From: Nemophila menziesii
Taxonomy: Eukaryota > Streptophyta > Magnoliopsida > Boraginales > Hydrophyllaceae
DNA length: 64,000 nt
Reading direction: 5' to 3'
NCBI GenBank assembly: GCA_029959085.1
Contig: JARWIR010000001.1
Span: 64,728,899 to 64,792,898 of the forward strand
The notes beneath the pieces were generated by a model. It was not told the origin of the DNA and did not search any database. It was given only the letters and a program-made list of their open reading frames with translations. The position numbers and the translations under genes are program-made. Below are positions 1-12,552 of this stretch, in pieces; the stretch's first letter is position 1; each line of letters starts with the position of its first letter.

Positions 1-3000
1 TGCTATGATTGCTCGACAAGCAATGCTAACCACAAATGCCGTTTATAGCGACGTAGAAGGTATGAACCTTAACTAACAACTCAAGAATAATTAAAAACTA
101 AACATTAAAAAAATAACTTATCAATAAACAGCTGAAGACGCCGAAGAGTATCTAGACGGCTCTAGATCCGACATGGGTAGCCAATATCAAACCCAAGGAA
201 ACCCAACATCGGAAGACACATCCACTCGTGAGAAAGAATACGAGACCCTGGAGGAACAACAACCACCAACAAAACAGACAAGAGTACCAAGATCAGCGGT
301 GTGGGATGTTTTTGTTAAGGGCCAACCACGTCCGGGATGGGCGGAATGTAAGTTATGCAAACTCTCATACTCCTTACCTGCCGATAAATCTACAGCTAAA
401 TTTTCGAGACATATTAAATCGGACTATGCGGCAATGAATAAACTAAAAAAATCTACAATAGACCCCCAAACTAGAAAAATCCTTTATCCCTAACATCGAA
501 CTCACCCGTAGAGAAATGGTAATCTACATTTTTAATAATGCTAAATCGTTTAGTCACGCCTCGAGTCCTCACTTAGATAGGTTCATAAAAAACTCCAAAA
601 ACCCTTGTTACGAAGCTATACCCACATCTACCCTAATGGCCTGTTTGAAAAAATTATACAAAGAGTTAAGGCATAGTGTTGTGGATGAGCTTAAAAAACT
701 AACCACCAGGTGTTCCTTAACCGCCGACTTGTGGGAAGCAAAAATGGCTTGAAGATACTTGGAATAACATGTCATTGGATTGACACGAATTGGTTACTAC
801 AGAAACGAATTATAAGTTTTTGTGTAGTCACTGAACGTCCTACTAGCAATAACTTAAACCAATTAATAACACATAACGCGATAGCCTTTCATATTTCTAA
901 TCGAGTCCAAACGTGTACGTTTGACAACCGCGCTAATATGGTTGCCGCTGTACCCGACCTCGTTCAATACTTCACTGATGGATCAAGGTATTACAAGAAA
1001 CTGTTTCATATCCGGTGTAACTGTCATATCATTAATTTAATTGTAAGCGATGGTATAGCGGGTATTGGTGTACATTATGACATAGATAGCGGTCAAAGGA
1101 TTTCGGGAACTAATATAGTTACGAAGATTAAGAAAGCGTCCAAGAGTATTAGAAACACTCCCGCATTACTGAGGTCCTTTAAACAGAAATGTAAGGCGGC
1201 AGGGGTACCGTATAAGAGATTACGATTAGCGTGTCCTACAAGATGGAATTCGACACACTTGATGTTAGAACGTGCTTTGGAGTACAAGGAAATTGTTACA
1301 AGCCTCAACAACGAGAACTTGGCCGATAACTTTATTGAAATGAAGGATTGGGACATTATTAGCCAGCTAGTCGAATTTCTCTGGCTATTTACCTACACAA
1401 CCACGGTATTATCTGCAACATACTCTCCGACAAGTCATTGGGTGTTAGAAATGGTGTACGAGATGGCTTTACATATGAAGGATTTTGAGTCAACTACCAG
1501 ACTCATAGAGATAATTAAACCGATGACGGACAAGTTCTTGAAATACTACGACCCTTTTCCATACGTTTTTGCGATATGTTGTGTCCTTGATCCACGATAC
1601 AAGTTGCCGTATACTGCGGAGTTTATCAAACAAATTTATGCATCACTTGGTTACTCAGAGACTGGTACAGAAGCCTACATGAGGAATGTGGAAGCGATAA
1701 TGGTTGACTTGTACAAGACTTATCACGAGAACTTTGACCGCGACGGTAGACCACCCCGTGCCCCACAACCAGTATAGGTGGGTGTTATGAGATCCAGAGC
1801 CGGAAGGATGATAGAGGCAACAAACGTAGCGACGCCAAGCACAAACCAAGACACGAATAATGATTTAACCTATTATCTTAAGTATTCACATGATCCATTC
1901 GTAGAAGACTTCGATATTGTCGACTATTGGAAAAAATATGTTAGCGGACCTGTTTTGCAGATCATGGCACGTTACCTACTGACTATACCAGTTTCCTCGG
2001 TTCCATCAGAGACCGCTTTCAGCGAAGGTAAGAAACAACTTACAGATCAGCGCCAGAGTATGATTGGGTCTACATTGGAGAAGGTGGTGGAGCTGCAGGA
2101 CTGGTTGAAGGCAGACACCCATACACAGAACAAATTAGATGCTTTATCTGATGACGAGGATTTAGCGTTCAACCTGACTAGCTCAAGTGACAGTTCGGGT
2201 CCTTCAAAGTCTTACCAGGACGATGAAGACGAGTGGTGAGTTCTCTCTCTTTTATTTAAATTTTTTGAATTATTTATCGAAAAACTTACTAATAGTTTTA
2301 CCAAGGGGGTTTAAAGAACTACGTGGTGGCTTGATCCTTTTCTGAGTATGCATTTCACGCTTCTTACAGATAAGGTACGTAGGCAGCCTAAATTCTATGG
2401 GCACATCCACCATCCCCCCCATCCTCCTTTTTTCCTCACAGTTCATGCTTTTGGTGTTGTTGCAATGTAACTTATGTACGATATCAATTATAATTTGTAA
2501 CAATTACATTTATTATACCTTGTAGTTTAATTTATTATTACATTTCTTTTGTCTAAAATGTATTTGTATGCCTAAAATAAATAAATGATACATATTTTTA
2601 TCATTAAGTGTTTAAAAATCATAAAACCAACAAATTACCTGTTAAAAAAATAATCTATTCAAAATAAAATATTATAAAGTACAAATAACTTATTCACGAA
2701 TAAAATAATAACTTGGAATAATAAACTATATTCAAAAAAAGATTTAGTAATATTACAACTTTAATAAATCAATTTTGTAAATTGATTTAATTAAAAATAT
2801 TACAACTTTAACTAGAACAAAAAATTATTACAACTTTAATTAAAAAATATTACAACTTTAAGTAAAAAAAATTAAAAATTAAACCGATAAAAACGATAAG
2901 GGACCAAACCAGGACCGAAACCGGAAGCGGTAAACCGGTCCCTGTTTACGGTCGCCCATCTCATTTCTAGGACCGATGTACGAACCGGACCGGGATTGAT

Positions 3001-3088
3001 AGCGGAGGACCGGTAAGCCGGACCGGTATACCGCATGTCCGATTAAGACTGGTCCGAAACCGGTCCGAACCGCACGTTAATAGGGCTG
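1..3088 (+). mobile_element. hAT-superfamily DNA transposon, decayed, left end outside window
   Basis: The stretch carries a broken hAT transposase (173-2239) followed by about 850 bp of AT-rich DNA, then a cluster of GGACCGG/CCGGTCC motifs at 2895-3075. Dense short repeats just inside the ends are usual for hAT elements, where they serve as transposase binding sites. Bases 1-60 read like an upstream exon ending at a GT donor near 60, with an acceptor near 133. A possible right terminus is GGGCTG at 3083-3088, because its reverse complement begins CAGCCC and hAT ends often begin CAG or TAG. The left terminus and target-site duplication cannot be checked since the window starts inside the element. 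Confidence 0.72.
173..2239 (+). pseudogene. hAT transposase (BED zinc finger, RICESLEEPER-like), broken
   Basis: The N-terminal piece (173-493) has a BED-type zinc finger start with CKLC near residue 60 and HIKSD after it; the last metal ligand of a normal BED finger is missing. The 710-1777 piece has the transposase core, including CPTRWNST. The piece from 1778 has the C-terminal hAT dimerisation domain with IPVSSVPSETAFSEG. The reading frame is broken at least three times: a stop at 491-493, a frameshift near 700-750 between overlapping frames, and an in-frame TAG at 1775-1777 that splits core from dimerisation domain. Domain order and total length (about 690 codons) match plant hAT transposases, so this is a recent-looking but dead copy. 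Confidence 0.85.
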
Positions 3089-3273
3089 ACATGGGGTTTC
3101 CTTATCCTGGTGAAGGTACTGGTGTGATATTTTACTCTTTGAACATCACAGACTATTTCTCTTGATATATTTTTCTATTATATTATTTTAGTCATCTCAT
3201 CTCTCATTGGCTAATTTTCACGTTTTCTATACAATTTTCATCGGAAGAAATGTATCTTTCTGTAAAGCTCATC

Positions 3274-4728
3274 TGGTGGTGGCTAGGGTGTGATAAAATA
3301 ATGATAAATAAAGATAAGAACTATCACCCTAAACCAATCACGGAACTCACTGCAAGTATCACAGATCGTATGCAAGTTTAGTTAATAAGCAAGATTCATT
3401 CGCAAGGACTTAGTGTGTTAGAATTGTGGTTTAGAAGAAAAAGCGTAGTAAGGAATCGTTGCTTGAATTAAATACATTAAATAAAGATGAATAAATTGGA
3501 GAGAAACTAATTAAACTAATAACTAATGCAATAAAGTGAATATGAAAGAATGAGATGAGAGATATAGCTTAAGCTTGCTAGTATGCACTTATCCTTCTAT
3601 TTTTTCTACTAGTTATAAGGTTGATTAAAGTTATTAGAGTAAGTAGTAAGGATTCTATATTCCTCCTAACCTCCTTACGGGTGGACTTAGGTGGCAACTT
3701 AACAATTAACAGGGGACTTGGGTAAGGGGACCTTGTGCAATGATCGGTGGTTAATCTCAAACCCTAGTGACTATCTAGTTAGGCAAGCACGTCAGGATCA
3801 CTAACTCACACTTGACGTTTATGTGGTGTTTCAACAATTAGATACTCCTTCCGGGTGACCATCCAACTGCTATTAATAGGGTAGATAGCAAGAATTACGG
3901 TCAATACATCAAAGCACATAAAACAAATATAAAGGTAAAGAAGCTCAAACGATTTAAAAAGGGTTTTCCAAACAAACTTAGATATAATAAAATAGAATTC
4001 AAAGATTATAAATATGCAAAACCCAAGTTATGGGATATTTAGTTCATGCTAATAAGAAATAAACTAAAATAAAGATACATATGGTCAACTTGCTTCTCTG
4101 GATGACTTCTTAGAGTAATTTGAATTAATAACTGAGCAAGGACATGTTTACAATGATAAGATGGTGTATTTCTAGGTGTTTTCTAACCCTAGATAGAAAT
4201 CTTGGAGTGGAAGGCAAGTAATTGGAGTCCAAGTCCATTTCAAATTTGTTTCCTATAATATAGGCAGGTTAAACACTTCTACTTGTTTTGATCATATCAT
4301 CTTCGTTACTGAGCCAAATTCTGCGTACTTTATATCAAAACAATCGCAACTGAAAGATCTATCTGACTCATTAAAGGCTCTTCCAAAACCGCAGCCTATT
4401 TGTAGTCATCTTCATTTTAGTGGACATCACTACAGATTTGGCAGCTTTTCCTTTCCTAATTCAACTTTGTTTCCTTTTATCTCTAGATTTCATCTTGGTT
4501 TTCCGTAACTCCTTGGAATTGATTAGGTCTCTAAATATTTCCTTTTACTAAAGAGATTCACAATAACACACAGATTATACCAAATATGCTCTAAAAGTAA
4601 TAAATCCTCAAATCAAGACACAAATCAAGAAATTATCTAATAACGGGGAAAATTCCTAAACATTAATCAATTACACCTAAAATGATGTCTCAAACCTAGA
4701 TTAATATATCAAAAATATGGAGACATCA
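3274..4728 (-). repeat. Element A 3' LTR
   Basis: 1455 bp copy, colinear with 29399-30883. On the plus strand it starts TGGTGGTGGC and ends GACATCA, giving the usual TG...CA termini. The sequence just right of it (AGACTCCCAACTC) is, read on the minus strand, the G-rich polypurine tract that primes plus-strand synthesis. Confidence 0.9.
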
Positions 4729-6254
4729 AGACTCCCAACTCAAAGTTGTATCAACCTGATACAATAAAGATAAGAACATAGAGAAGTCTCTAGAAATACA
4801 CCTACGTCAATTAAGCACAATGGAAAGAAGACAGCAGAATATGAATAATAAAATCAAAGCATCTACTTATCTAATTTCATGTAATAATATTTACAAACTA
4901 AATCACATATACACTTTATCATACAAACAATCAACACGGTTCAAATTAAAGATCAGATTAGCTTTGCAATGCAAGAAGGAGCGGTGTTTTTCTTAGTTTA
5001 ACATGGAGGTTATATATTGTTCATCGAGCCTAACCAGTATCCAATGATCAATCTAACTACTTCCTAATGGTTCAATTATTTCTAGATCACATAGCAAATA
5101 ATCATAATATCTGTAAGGTTGTAATTTTGGTTTAGGGACGGTAAGATATGTATGTTTGGATAATGAAAAGTGAGTTTTTGGCTATCTCCTCACTAGCCAT
5201 CAACGAATCGACCTAGAGCTTGAGTTAGTCTTATAAACTGTTCTCACTCGACCTAGTGATTTGATGCACTAGTTAGCATCCCCAATAACCCAATATAAAG
5301 CATTAAACGTGTTCACGTAAGAATTCCACTTTTCCGGTCCAACTCATATATTCTTTTCATATTAATTTTTATTTTGTAATATAGTTATGTTTCACTTTTT
5401 GATGTGAGATATCATGCTACATTTCCACACATATAATTTTTTTCTTTTCTTTCCTCATTTACTTTTACCCCGGCAAATGGTTACAATAATAACAAGTGAA
5501 TCATCATCGAATATGGAGCATAAATACATAAGCTCAAAAGTACCCAACCCAATAATATTTACTATAATGGTGAACCCACCACCCCAAACTCAAGCTCTAA
5601 AACGACTGTCTAAGCATCGCGATTCGAGTGCAGGTCATATGGAGAAGTCCTAAAATCTAAGGGGTATGGCTTATAACATGGCTAATAAAAAGGCTTTAGA
5701 AAGGCTAGAAGGGGTTGAGAAGGATATAATTATAATAACTGTACAACAAGCTAAATGGAAACAAGGGCTTATCAAGAACCGCCTTAATCACTTTCTAAAC
5801 TATGTAATTTCATTACTTTCTAACCCCTAGCATGTTCATTAAATGGTTTTATCAACTAGCTCGGATCTCGCGGAATACACACCCCTCAAAGCACCCTAAG
5901 ATCAAACATACTTCTACTGCATTGCTTACTATTCTTTACTTTACTATTGATGTGTGTTTCCTGTTCATACTCAAAGTATATAAAATAATCATCTCATAAA
6001 CATATTACTTTCTATGATTAACTTACTAAGCTTATGCTTTAAATCTATTAAATACACTCTACACCTAATCCCATGTATCAAAAATTTCTTCCTAAAAAGT
6101 AATAAATCACACAATAGAGATGAGGGACAACGAATCCCCATACTCCTAACTCAAAAATGAGTGGTGTCCCCATGACTTGAAAAGACTCAATAAATAAAAT
6201 AAAAACTAACAAATATTTCACAAACATAAATTGTAAGGAAGAAAGAGAACATAT
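4729..6254 (-). other. Element A 3' internal noncoding region, with polypurine tract and hairpin
   Basis: No convincing ORF. It aligns by eye with 8819-10398 of element D and 24501-25870 of element C. Shared landmarks are the tract beside the LTR, a small perfect hairpin at 4746-4764 (TTGTATCA-ACC-TGATACAA), a conserved stretch near 5160-5240 about the phrase CCTCACTAGCCATCAACGAATCG, and another near 5560-5640. Its conservation between copies suggests a role in RNA packaging or reverse transcription, but that is inference. Confidence 0.6.
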
Positions 6255-7079
6255 TCTCGAGGCTATTGCCTCACAGTATCAACATCCAAAATAGGATTTG
6301 GTAGATCTTTTGCGATGTCGCGCTTTAATTGCTCCAGGAGTGTCATGATGTGCACTTTATTTGTTTTGATTTGTGCCACATGATCGACCAAGAAGGTTTG
6401 AGCTGCTTCAACCCAATTCAATCGTTCATGTATCCTTTCTCGCCACGCAAGATCCTCTTATTTTGATTCTCTCTCATGAGAGATTTCTTCTTGTCGAGGC
6501 TTCTTGATTCTTGCTCCTCTTAAGATTGTCTTTATCTAAACATTGTAAATATAGTTACTTGTTTTATACATCAAAGTACGTATCTTCTTCACCTCGAATC
6601 ACATTCGCTTTTCGCACTAGGCACGTGATCATAAGTGGATATTTCACATTAAATAACGAAAGTAGAGAGACCGGAAATCGCATCACCTACTCAAAGATCA
6701 ACTATGCCACATCTACTTCTTCCCCTCTTAAAACACAATTTAAAAAGATGGCGTTTCTCTTAGTTACATCCGAGATTCGCGTGTTTCCAAATGAATTTGG
6801 TGTGAGGAAATTGTGTCAAATTCTCGTGTCAGGTTAGAGATAATTTTAAGGCCAATGTGCCTTCAATTCTCCTTTATGTGATTGCACTTTTTCTTCATCT
6901 AGTACGTGCTCAGAAAGTAGATTCCAATCATAAGTCTTGATATTTTCCACCGCTTCTCGATACTTGCATGATCCAACCAATTCTTGAACTCAAAGTGGCT
7001 TCGGATTTCTTTAACTGTAAAAGGGACTAACTTTCCTCTAACTTGAACATGACCTTCACTATCTCGGCTAAAGAGGCCT
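6255..7079 (-). pseudogene. Element A additional 3' ORF, C-terminal part, broken
   Basis: Minus-strand matches to the intact-looking part of element D's extra ORF (10399-11238): FSRDSEGHVQVRGKLVPF here versus FSRDSKGCVPIRGKLVPF in D. The reading frame is interrupted many times. Its left neighbour is noncoding; its right end is cut at 7079 by insertion of LTR B, and the N-terminal half continues at 19892-20344. The joint sits in the string AAAGAGGCCT, which is uninterrupted in D at 11161-11170. Function is unknown (see the D copy). Confidence 0.6.
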
Positions 7080-7295
7080 TGGTGTCGCCTAAGGTGTGAT
7101 AAAAATTTATAATAAAATATGGATAAATGATGCACTAACACCCTAGACTAAACACGTTACTCCCTGCAAGTATCACAGATTTAAGAAGGTTTTAATGATA
7201 AGTCAGATTCGTTCTCAGGGACTTAGTGTGTTATACGAATGGGTAAACAAAATAGAGTAGCAATTAATAGTTAAAAGACTAGAAAAAAAAATATA
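7080..7295 (-). repeat. Solo LTR B, left piece (split by element D)
   Basis: Starts TGGTGTCGCCTAAGGTGTG and matches the beginning of the D LTRs at lower identity. It stops at ATATA (7291-7295), which is the target site of element D, and resumes at 18583. The flanking pentamers GGCCT (7075-7079) and GGCCC (19892-19896) are a target-site duplication with one mismatch. No internal region is attached, so B is a solo LTR left by recombination between two LTRs. Confidence 0.82.
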
Positions 7296-8818
7296 TGGTG
7301 TCGCCTAGGGTGTGATAAAAATAAGATAAATAATGTCTAGAAAACTACGCACTCTCACCCTAGACAGGCACAAACTGCAAGTATTACAGGACGTATGCAA
7401 GTTTTAGTTAGTAAGTTGAGTTCGTTCTCAGGGACTTAGATGTGTTATACGAGTAGGTAACAATACGAGTAAGCAATAATTAATTAAAGACAGAAAATAA
7501 AAGAAATAGATTTTCGAAATTACTAATTAAAACTAGGAAAATAAAGACAATAAAATAAAATACGAATAATATGAGATGAGAAATATAGCTTAGGTTTTAC
7601 TAGTATGCACTAATCCTTCTAATTCTTTCTATTAGATCTAGTTAATGAGGGGGGATATTAGCTCTTGTATACTTAGTCAGGATTCTAAATTCCCATTCCT
7701 TAGACCTTGAGAGCGACTAAGGGGGCTACGGCACAACCGAGGCTGTTTCAAATAGGGTTATCAAGCGCTACCAAGGCCCTAAGCAAACAATTCCTTCAAT
7801 TGGTGATATGGTGATTAAATTATACCCTAATGACTATCTAGTTAGAATCAGTTTTGTCAGGACTAATATAGACACTAGACGTTATGTGGTGTTTCAATAA
7901 TTAGACACCCAGCTAAGGCGATCATCTAACTACTATTAAGGTAATCCTAAACGTTGTGCACCGCAAGGAAAACAGTCATTAAATCAAAACACATAAACAA
8001 ATATAAGAGTAAGCAGCTAATATCAATTTAAAACATGTAATTCCCAAAGAAACTTAGATATAAAGAAATTAGAATTCATAGATTATACATGATGCAAGAC
8101 TCAAGTTATGGGAAGTTTAGTTCATACAAACTAAAAAAAATTTACAAAAGACATCATCTTGCTCTCTACAATAAACTGGAAGAATAAAACCTTAAGAACT
8201 AATTACTATGAGGAAAGGATGATTTACAAGTGATATAAGGGTGTATTTATAGGTTTTTAGAAGACCTAATTCGTTTTCTTGAGGGAGAGGTTAAGTAATG
8301 GACTCCAAGCCCAACTCAAATTCGTATGGAAATAAAGATAATTACTGCTGACTTGTTTTGAGCATATCTTCTTCGTTATTGGTCGGTTTTTGCTCCATAA
8401 GAAACCAAAAGAATCCTCACAGAATTATCTACGTCCCTATGAAAGGAATCTTCCAAAATCAGCTCGGTTTTGGAGTTATCACCACTTCTTTAGGCGTAGC
8501 TGCAGAAATTCAGATTTAGGCAGCTTTTCCTTTTCCATGATTTTAGCTTTTGTTTCCTTATCTCCAATTACCATGATAATCTCTTTCCATATCTTGTAGT
8601 CTTTGACTTGGACTCTAATTAATCTCCATAATTATCTTTAAAACTTCACACTAAATAAACAATTAAACCCAATATGCTCTAAAAATATTATTTTACTAAA
8701 TGAAGACTCAAAATAGGAAAGTGCACTATTTCTCAAGAAAATCGACTATTATGACTTCTAAATCACTAAAAATGATGTCTCATCCTAATATAAATCTATC
8801 ACAAATGAGGAGACATCA
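7296..8818 (-). repeat. Element D 3' LTR
   Basis: 1523 bp, TGGTGTCGCCTAGGGTGTG to GACATCA on the plus strand. Near-identical to 17057-18582, which makes D the youngest datable element of the stack apart from F. The polypurine tract, read on the minus strand as GGGGGTCT, abuts its right end at 8819-8826. Confidence 0.92.
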
Positions 8819-10398
8819 AGACCCCCAACTCAAAGTTGTATCGCCCCGATACAATAAAGATAAAAACAAAGGGAAGTCTATAAATACACACTTATAAAAT
8901 TCTCAATACAATGGGAAGAACATAGCAGAATATATAGAATAAACCTAAAGCACCAACTCAGAAAATTTCATGCAATAATATTTATAAACTACATACATGT
9001 ACACTTCTCATATCCACAGTCAACACGGCTTGAATTCAAGATCAGATTAGTTTCGCAATGTAAGAAGGATTGGACTTTACTCAGTTCCCCAAGGAAGCTA
9101 TAAATTGTTCATCGACTTTCACTAGTATTCAAAAATCCACTCAACTAATCTCTAATGGCTCAATCAATTACATAGCATAGAATCACAAGGTCTTTAAGGT
9201 TGTAATTTAGGCTTAGGGACGGTATGATAGTATATTTGGATAATTTAGAGTGAGCTTTTGGCTCTCTCCTCACTAGCCATCAACGAATCGCCCTAGAGCT
9301 TGAGTTACTCGCATAAAACGTTTCTCACTAAACCCAATGAATTCCTTGATGCACAATTTAGCATCCCCAATAACCCAATTAAAGCATAAGTTGTTCACAT
9401 AAAAATCCCACTTTGCCGGTCCAAATATATATATTTTCTTTGCAACTCAATTTTTTTATAGCTATGACTCTCTTTTAATGTTGAGATATCACGCTAATTT
9501 TCAGACATATATATATTTTTTCTTTTAATGCCCTTGTTGGCAAATTTAGCTCGTAGCTTCTTTTTCATATACTATTACCCCGGCAAAGGGTTACAATAAA
9601 AATCTGTGAATCATCATCAATATAAAGCACAAAGCACAATTAATAAGCTCAAAAATCCCAACCCAATAACAATTCCCATAATGGTGGACCCACCACCCCA
9701 AACTCAAGCTCTAAAACAACTATCTATGCATCGCGATTCGAGTGCGGGTCATATGTAAAAGTCCTATAATCTAAAGGGATATGGCTTATAACGTGTTTCA
9801 ATAAAAAGATTTTAGAAAGGCTAGAAGGGGCTGAGAAGGATATAGCATATAAAATCAAAATAACATGGTGAGAAGGTATAAAAAGGCTTCAAAGGCTTCA
9901 ATATGAAAGAACCGCCTTAATCACTTTCTATACTATGCAATTTCATTATTTTCTTACCTTGAGCACTTTCATGAAATGGTTTTGTCAACTAGCTTGGATC
10001 TCACGGCCTACACACTTCTCAAGGTTCCCTGAGATCGAACATACTTTCTATCACATTGCTCACTAATCTTTTCTTTACTGTCAACGTGTGTTTTCCTGCA
10101 AATACTCAAAACATACAAATAACATAGCTCATAAACATATTACTTACTATAATTAATTCACTGAGTTTATGCTTTCAAGCTATTAAACACACTCTACATC
10201 TAATTCCCATGTATCAAAAATTTTAATTTCTACCTAAAAACAGAAAAAATGGAGATGAGAGACAACGAATCCCCACACCTCCAACTCAAAAATGAGTCGT
10301 GTCCCCACGACTCGAAAAAGACTCGAAACAGAAATTAAAATTAGCAGATAAAAGCATTTACAGAAATGGTAAGGAAGAAAGAGAACATACTCTCGAGG
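8819..10398 (-). other. Element D 3' internal noncoding region with hairpin at 8836-8854
   Basis: No coding signal. It holds the polypurine tract and a perfect 8-bp hairpin TTGTATCG-CCC-CGATACAA (8836-8854). The rest aligns with the matching regions of A and C, including the conserved block around 9265-9300 and the block with AAACTCAAGCTCTAAAACAA-like sequence near 9700. Confidence 0.6.
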
Positions 10399-11607
10399 CT
10401 ATTGCCTCGCATTATTGACATCCAAGGTCGGATTTGCTTGATCTTTCGTTAATTGCTCAAGGAGTTTCATGATGTGCACTTGATTAGCGTTGATTTGTGC
10501 CACATCATTGACTAAGGAAGTTTGAGCTGCTTCGAATTTTGTTAAACGCTCCTCCATCTTCTCTTGCCAACTTTGCTCCTTTTCTTCTTTCGAGACTTGC
10601 GTAGAACCCGCTCTTCGAAAGATATCCTTGATCCAAGCATTATCAATATAACTCGTCTTAAACTCGATTTTCTCTTCTTCACCCAATGTAACATTCGCTT
10701 TTCGCACAAGACACGTGATCATAGTAGGAAATTTAACATTATAATCTGATTTAGGAGAGACCGAAAATCGTATCACCTCCTCATAGATCAACTGTGACAC
10801 ATCTACTTCTTCTCCTCTCAAAATACAGTCCAAAAGTAGAGCGTTCTTCATAGTCACATCCAAAGTTCGTGTGTTTCCAAAGACATTAGGAATAAGGAAA
10901 TTGTGCCAATTTCTCGCATCCGGTTGAAGATATTTGTAAGGCCAAGGTGCCTTCAATTCTCCCTTATGTGATTGCACTTTCTCCTTGTCTAAAACATGCT
11001 CAAAAAGTAATTCCTCATCAAAGATTTTTCGTTTAGCAACCGCTTCATCATATTTGCAATAACCTTTCAATTTCTTGAACTTGAAGTGGTTTCTAATCTC
11101 ATTAACTGGGAAAGGAACTAGCTTTCCTCTAATCGGAACACAACCTTTACTATCTCGGCTAAAGAGGCCTAAATAGAATTCCAAAACTAACTCATGACAT
11201 AATTCAGAACGTCTTACCATGAACGTAGACCAACACAATTTTGCACCAAGCTCTAAGAATCTCTTGTATTCTCATGTACCAACTTCTTCTTTGAATACTT
11301 TCTCATAAGCAAAAGGTAGCTCTTTTAATTGTTTCTCTGCAGAAGCTTTTGAGGCCTTTCAAGCTTCCTCTTTTTCCTTGGGTGTAGGACCTTGTGGAAG
11401 TTGTGTTTTCTCCTTTGCATAAAAGTAGAGCTTTTTACCATTATGATTAAACAAAGATATCGTACCTCCATCTTCAACATCGTCTTTACCCTTTGATTTA
11501 GAACTAGAACCTTTGTTATTTGATTTCTTCCTACTTGGATCCAATACCTTGCTTTTCTTCACCTCCCTCTTGTTAGCTAATATTGTTGTTCTATTAGTCA
11601 TCCTCAA
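10399..11607 (-). pseudogene. Element D additional 3' ORF (plant transposon-associated domain), two stops
   Basis: The open part (10399-11238, 279 residues) contains RDSKGCVPIRGKLVPF, a central ARNWHNFLIPNVFGNTRTLD and a leucine-rich LLLDCILRGEEVDVSQLI. This arrangement resembles the putative plant transposon protein domain seen in ORFs downstream of pol in many plant gypsy elements. A basic N-terminal segment (11359-11607, KSKGK-rich, possibly nuclear) is in the same frame but separated by TGA stops at 11359-11361 and 11272-11274. Element A has a homologous, more decayed copy, so the ORF is a family feature and not a chance reading frame. Its function is not known to me; the C-terminus ends in a predicted helix (KLLEQLTKDQ). 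Confidence 0.65.
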
Positions 11608-12552
11608 TTAACCCCCAACTCAAAGCTTTAACAACTCCTGAAATTTGAACTTGTGAATTTTTGGTTGTACAAGCTTGATTTGGCTTAGAAAGGATGAATT
11701 GATGATGAATCTTTATGTGGGTGAGATGGATTCTTGATGGATTGGCTTGGATTTAAGAAATTGTAGGATGAATTTTGAAAATTTGAGCTCTTGATTATTC
11801 AATTTAATGTGTTTGGTGAGGATTGGGTGCTTGAATCTCCTTTGTAATGAGGTGGAGAGAAGATTTGATGTGTTTTCCTTGATGATTGGGTAGTGTTTTG
11901 ATGATTGGGTAGTGTTTTGATGATTGGTGAAGGTTTTTATGAGCTTTAATGGAATTGGGAGAGTTTTGGAGAAGAAAGAGAGGCTTGAGGTTTAGTAAAT
12001 TCAGAATAATGACATTATCTCTCTTTTATAAACCTTAAATCCGCATCTTTCTCTTTCTGGCGGCGACCTGCGGTGCACCGGACATCTGGTCCGGTATACC
12101 GCAGTATCTGATGCTCCAAAAAATTTCGTCTCGTCAAAATACCCGCGGATTATACCCGTGGCACGGGTTTTGGACCTGCGATGCATGGTCCGGTATAGGG
12201 TCCGGTATACCGCACTGATCGATGTGAATTTTTTTCGTCTCGGTATAAAACCCGTGGCCTCTACCCGTGGTACGGTTTTCTTCCCCTGCGGTACACCGTG
12301 GCTGAGGTCCGGTATACCGCACCGCTGCTTCAGCCTTTCCGGAAAATTTGTTCTCCTTCCCTAACTCGATTTCTCCAATACCTAATCATCAAAAACACTA
12401 ATACCTTTCTCAAATATGCAATATCAACTGAAAACAACTAAACAAAACATAAACTAAAAACGTAAAAGACATAAAAACTTACAAAAATTGCGGATTGTCT
12501 CCCGTAAAGCACTTTTGTTTAACGTCTTTCAAAGTTAAACGCGGTACCTCTA
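11608..12552 (-). other. Element D spacer with GC-rich palindromic tandem repeats (12061-12335)
   Basis: The left part (11608-12000) is low-complexity with repeated GTGTTTTGATGATTGGGTA near 11880-11920. At 12061-12335 an imperfect tandem repeat of roughly 115 bp, about 2.5 copies, carries the palindrome-like strings GGTCCGGTATACCGCA and TGCGGTACACCG. It contrasts sharply in base composition with the AT-rich surroundings. Element A has the same kind of array at 20768-21262. No protein is coded. Confidence 0.6.

Noticed and set aside
3578..8897. Short ORFs in the LTRs and 3' noncoding regions of A and D
   Set aside because: Not conserved between the LTR copies and without domains.
12001..12364. 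Three short overlapping ORFs
   Set aside because: Same GC-rich repeat effect as in element A.
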